A DNA stretch of 39,507 nucleotides, taken from assembly GCA_002686885.1 (NCBI GenBank), contig NYYT01000124.1, positions 9,996 to 49,502 of the forward strand. Direction: 5' to 3'. The notes under the pieces were generated by a model that ran no database searches, was not told the origin of the DNA, and saw only the letters and a program-made list of their open reading frames with translations. Below are positions 36,145 through 39,507 of the stretch, piece by piece (position 1 is the first letter of the stretch; each line of letters starts with the position of its first letter). The translations under genes and the position numbers were made by a program. Source of the DNA: Pedosphaera sp. GTDB lineage: Bacteria > Verrucomicrobiota > Verrucomicrobiia > Limisphaerales > AAA164-E04.

Positions 36145-36954
36145 TCATGGGAGATCTTTATCTGCTCGGCCGAGTGGCGATGGATCGTTGACTTGAATGG
36201 CGCGCAAGGCCAGAGCCGCGGCTGCAAAGCCGAATGAGCCCGTGACCTGCGTGATGCTTCCATAGCCATTGGCACAACCCAGGCGTCCCGATACTTCCCT
36301 AAGGTCGTCCGGGTGACATGCATCGGAAGCAGGTTCTGGCATGCGAGGGGTTTCTGGTGAAAAGACACAGGAGACCCCCATGGATCGAGATCGCGGAAAC
36401 CCATGGGTGGCTCTGAGCTGCTTACGAACTTTTTGAAGGAGCCGGTCGTGATGCACCTGACTCAGATCAGCGGTCTGGATTTGAAAGGGATCCACCTTGC
36501 CACCAGCGGCTCCCGTGCAGATCGCCGCAATCCCTTTTTCGCGAGCGACCTTCAAGATTAGGCACTTGGCCGATGCACGATCAATGGCGTCAATGATCAC
36601 ATCGGCTCCATCGAGCCACCCGTCTGAGGCAGTGCTCTCATTGAAAAAGCGATGATACGCTTCGACCTGGCATTCCGGTTGGAATGCCAAAATACGCTCT
36701 TTCATGACTTCCACCTTCGAAAGCCCCACACTCTCGGTGGTGGCATGGATCTGGCGATTGGTGTTGGTGATGCAAATATCGTCCATGTCGATGAGTGACA
36801 ATTGACCAATGCCACTCCGGGCCAGTGCCTCAGCCGCCCAGGAGCCCACTCCGCCGATACCAATGATACATGCATGGGCTCTTTGGATGCATCCAGCAGC
36901 TTTTGGTCCAACCAATCGCTCAATACCACCAAACCTTTGGTCCCACCCCTTCAT
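36145..36954 (-). CDS. tcdA: tRNA threonylcarbamoyladenosine dehydratase (TcdA/CsdL, ThiF/E1-like)
   Basis: QRFGGIERLVGPKAAGCIQRAHACIIGIGGVGSWAAEALARSGIGQLSLIDMDDICITNTNRQIHA; VIDAIDRASAKCLIL; TGAAGGKVDPFQIQTADLSQVHHDRLLQKVRKQLR. Confidence 0.94.
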   Translation of the reverse strand: MKGWDQRFGGIERLVGPKAAGCIQRAHACIIGIGGVGSWAAEALARSGIGQLSLIDMDDICITNTNRQIHATTESVGLSKVEVMKERILAFQPECQVEAYHRFFNESTASDGWLDGADVIIDAIDRASAKCLILKVAREKGIAAICTGAAGGKVDPFQIQTADLSQVHHDRLLQKVRKQLRATHGFPRSRSMGVSCVFSPETPRMPEPASDACHPDDLREVSGRLGCANGYGSITQVTGSFGFAAAALALRAIQVNDPSPLGRADKDLP

Positions 36955-38333
36955 GTGTCTTTGCCCGGTGACGGGGCGTCTCGAAGCATTTGAGCTGAGG
37001 GCGTCAGCTCTTTCATTTCTGCGACGGTGTGCTCGGAGAGCTTGAGCAGGCGTTCGCCGCTTGGGCGAATCGATCGCTCGTAACTACCCACGGCTTTGTT
37101 GTAGGCACCACTTGCGGTCTCAAGGCCCGATTTGATTTTATCCATATGATCCACAAATACCATGAGGCGTCGGTAAAGCTCTTCGGCTGCGGAGGCAATG
37201 GCCCGTGCATTTTCGGTTTGAGCATGTTGTTTCCAGCTCACCGAGACACTGCGCAACAGGGCGATCAGAGAAGTGGGTGTTGCCAAAAGTATCTTTCGCT
37301 CTGCGGCCCAGACGATGAGGTCCTGATCCGCCTCCAGCGCAGCGCTGAACAAGGACTCCGCAGGCATGAATAAAATAACGTGATCCAAAGCCTGAGGGAA
37401 TTGCTCCGGGTAATGACGATCAGCCAGCTGGCGAATGGTCAGTTTGAGTTTTGAAACGTGATGCGCCAGTTGCTCTTTTCGCTGAGCAGGATCGGCTTGA
37501 TCCATGTGACCGAGCCCTTCCAGATCGGGTACTTTGGCATCCACCACGATCATGCGATCCCCGGGCAATTTGACAATCATGTCCGGCTTGGCTTCCCCTG
37601 ATTGCACCTGTTCCACAAAATCACAATGAGCGCTCATGCCGGCCGCTTCCACGACGCGTCGCAGGGTTTCCTCACCCCAGCGACCTCGTGCCTGGTTGGA
37701 GCTCAGGATGCGTCTCAACTGAACGGTCTCCTGCGAAAGAGTGAGGTTTTGAGAAGATAAATGCTCCAGTTGATTTTTGAGTTCCCCCATGGATTTGGAA
37801 CGGTGCTGTTCGGTTTCGCTGAGTTGTTTCTGGTATTGCTTGAGATGGTCTTCCAGTGGTTTGACCAGTGCAGCGATGGATTCTTGTCGCTTGGAAAGAT
37901 CTCCCCTGGCTGATTCTTGCAGCGTGGCAAAGGTTTCCTTCGCTAATTGGAGGAAGGCCGGGTGAGTTTCCTTGAGGGCATCATTGCTGAGAGCCTTGAA
38001 AGATTCCTTCAGGCCCTCCAAGGCTTTGCGATGATCTTCCTTGAGGGTGGTCAGGTGTTTCTCGTGCAGCTGGTCCTGCTCTGTTCGATAGGATTCGGCC
38101 GCCTCGAGTCGAGCCTCTGCCTGAGCTTTTTGGTGACGCTCCTTTTCCAGGGAAGACCTCAATTCTTCCACCGTCTGCTGAGAGGATGCAATTTGTTGTC
38201 GGAGCTCGGCCTCCAATCCGTCCTGACGGTTGTCCTTGGAAGGGGCTTGCGGACGCCGATAGAGAATCCCAATCCATCCCGCCATTCCGAGAACAAGGAT
38301 CGTCAAGCATGGAATGATCCACTCTGGACTCAT
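36951..38333 (-). CDS. rmuC: DNA recombination protein RmuC
   Basis: N-terminal TM, long coiled coil, RmuC core ARGRWGEETLRRVVEAAGMSAHCDFVEQ...KPDMIVKLPGDRMIVVDAKVP...VILFMPAESLFSAALEADQDLIVWAAERKILLATPTSLIALLRSV. Confidence 0.95.
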   Translation of the reverse strand: MSPEWIIPCLTILVLGMAGWIGILYRRPQAPSKDNRQDGLEAELRQQIASSQQTVEELRSSLEKERHQKAQAEARLEAAESYRTEQDQLHEKHLTTLKEDHRKALEGLKESFKALSNDALKETHPAFLQLAKETFATLQESARGDLSKRQESIAALVKPLEDHLKQYQKQLSETEQHRSKSMGELKNQLEHLSSQNLTLSQETVQLRRILSSNQARGRWGEETLRRVVEAAGMSAHCDFVEQVQSGEAKPDMIVKLPGDRMIVVDAKVPDLEGLGHMDQADPAQRKEQLAHHVSKLKLTIRQLADRHYPEQFPQALDHVILFMPAESLFSAALEADQDLIVWAAERKILLATPTSLIALLRSVSVSWKQHAQTENARAIASAAEELYRRLMVFVDHMDKIKSGLETASGAYNKAVGSYERSIRPSGERLLKLSEHTVAEMKELTPSAQMLRDAPSPGKDT

Positions 38334-38342
38334 AGGTGATCT

Positions 38343-38723
38343 TCAGGTGTGGGCGATTGCTTCGATTTCGACTTTCGCACCCATCGGCAGGGCGGCGACC
38401 TGAATGGTCGATCGTGCGGGATAGGCATCGACAAAAAAGCGAGCATAGACCTCGTTCATGGCCGCAAACTCTGCCAGGTCGGTCATGAACACGGTGGTTT
38501 TCATCACATGCGACAGGTTCAGACCCTCACTTTCAAGAAGGCCCTGCAAATTTTGAAGAACGCGCTGGGTTTGTTCTTTGATGCCTCCGGGTACCAGTAG
38601 ATTGGTTTCAGGGTCCAGCGGGATCTGTCCCGCCGTGAATACGAGCCCATCCTTGCGGGTACCATGATTGTAGGGCCCGACTGCCTTGGGAGAGTTTTCA
38701 GGAGAAAAAGTTTTTTTCAGCAT
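38343..38723 (-). CDS. ridA: RidA family (YjgF/YER057c/UK114) protein
   Basis: VGPYNHGTRKDGLVFTAGQIPLDPET...GIKEQTQRVLQNLQGLLE...VMKTTVFMTDLAEFAAMNEVYARFFVDAYPARSTIQVAALPMGAKVEIEAIAH. Confidence 0.94.
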   Translation of the reverse strand: MLKKTFSPENSPKAVGPYNHGTRKDGLVFTAGQIPLDPETNLLVPGGIKEQTQRVLQNLQGLLESEGLNLSHVMKTTVFMTDLAEFAAMNEVYARFFVDAYPARSTIQVAALPMGAKVEIEAIAHT

Positions 38724-38928
38724 GATGTTTGATTCTTCCAGATTCTAGGGAGAAGCCTGATACAGATTCAATTTGCAATCCTGCATTGATGCCTCAAAGG
38801 CCGACTTCGATGGGGGCGCTTTTCGAGGCTTCGGAGAGACATTCTTCGCAGTCTCGCCACCATGGCCCAAGGGGCCTATCCAAATATCACTTGCACCAAG
38901 CCTCTCAACTCATCATCTTGTCCTCAAC

Positions 38929-39507
38929 ATGAGGTTAGATTGTCAGGATTCCGAACCCAAAAAGCCGGTCGCTAGTAAGATCACCGATTCTTTGCTCAAG
39001 CAGCGAATCATCACCCTCTATGGAGAGATCAATCAGGAGGCCGCTGAGCGTGTCACACAGTGTCTTTTGGTGATGGATCATGAATCCAACGACCCCATCC
39101 GCTTGATCATCAACTCGCAAGGTGGACATGTGGAATCTGGCGATACTATTTTTGACATGATTCGCTTCGTCAAATCTAAAGTCTATGTAGTGGGTACGGG
39201 TTGGGTTGCCAGCGCTGGGGCATTGATCTATTCAGCTCCTCCCAAAAAATATCGCCTGAGTCTTCCCAATACGCGATTCATGCTCCACCAACCCATGGGT
39301 GGGGTGGGGGGATCCGCTTCGGACGCTGAGATTGAAGCGCGGGAGATCATCAAGATGCGGGAACGCCTCAACCAGACCTTTGCTGACCAAACGGGCCAGC
39401 CCATCGAGAAAGTGAGGCAAGACAGCGATCGTAATTTCTGGATGAGCCCCAAGGAAGCCATGGATTATGGCTTGGTGGGTAAAGTGATCAAATCGATCAG
39501 CGATTTG
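38929..39507 (+). CDS. ClpP-like protease (partial; C-terminus beyond right edge)
   Basis: Manual translation from ATG at 38929, 193 codons open to the end: MRLDCQDSEPKKPVASKITDSLLKQRIITLYGEINQEAAERVTQCLLVMDHESNDPIRLIINSQGGHVESGDTIFDMIRFVKSKVYVVGTGWVASAGALIYSAPPKKYRLSLPNTRFMLHQPMGG... Ser in ASAGA, His in MLHQPMGG and Asp in QDSDRNFW match the ClpP triad. Confidence 0.88.
   Translation, partial: MRLDCQDSEPKKPVASKITDSLLKQRIITLYGEINQEAAERVTQCLLVMDHESNDPIRLIINSQGGHVESGDTIFDMIRFVKSKVYVVGTGWVASAGALIYSAPPKKYRLSLPNTRFMLHQPMGGVGGSASDAEIEAREIIKMRERLNQTFADQTGQPIEKVRQDSDRNFWMSPKEAMDYGLVGKVIKSISDL

Noticed and set aside
38833-38855. GAGAC...GTCTC inverted repeat upstream of the ClpP-like gene
   Set aside because: Five-bp arms with a 10-nt loop; too weak to call a structure or operator without conservation data.
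1-39507. tRNA/rRNA genes, CRISPR arrays, transposons, prophage or defence island
   Set aside because: No tandem repeat-spacer pattern, no transposase/integrase or phage-like ORFs, and no tRNA-like cloverleaf noticed by eye; nearly all sequence is accounted for by conserved genes. A tRNAscan/Infernal run would be decisive.

Overview
This 39.5 kb window is a dense, mostly housekeeping bacterial chromosomal segment. The mix of secreted sulfatases, DUF1080, ThuA, CotH/lamin-tail proteins, a topo IV pair and a Tm-1-like pair looks Verrucomicrobiota/PVC-like; that taxon call is inference only. In order it contains: a partial manA (minus strand, off the left edge); a secreted sulfatase; a parE-parC type topoisomerase operon; a double ThuA-domain protein; a large CotH/LamG/lamin-tail surface protein; recD2; an eight-gene Fur-family regulator + SUF Fe-S assembly operon (fur-sufB-sufC-sufD-sufT-sufS-rhodanese-like-iscU/nifU-like); a divergent second sulfatase; a small membrane ORF; alkaline phosphatase; an AAA-like/FHA fusion; a glyoxalase; mazG; proB; a tandem DUF1080 protein; a subtilase with an STN-like N-terminus; a UPF0261 (Tm-1-like) + PEP-hydrolase-like pair; tcdA; rmuC; ridA; and a ClpP-like protease running off the right edge. 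I found no tRNA, rRNA, CRISPR array, transposase or prophage. The most interesting signals are: (i) a perfect 7-1-7 PerR/Fur-box-like palindrome (TTAGAATGATTCTAA) 3 bp from a consensus -35 in front of the fur-suf operon; (ii) the unusual cysteine pattern of that Fur-family protein; (iii) a rhodanese-like SUF-operon protein whose catalytic Cys position is Asp; (iv) an AAA-like + FHA fusion; and (v) an STN-like domain on a subtilase. No clearly new multi-gene system was identified. All family calls come from reading motifs, not from database searches.
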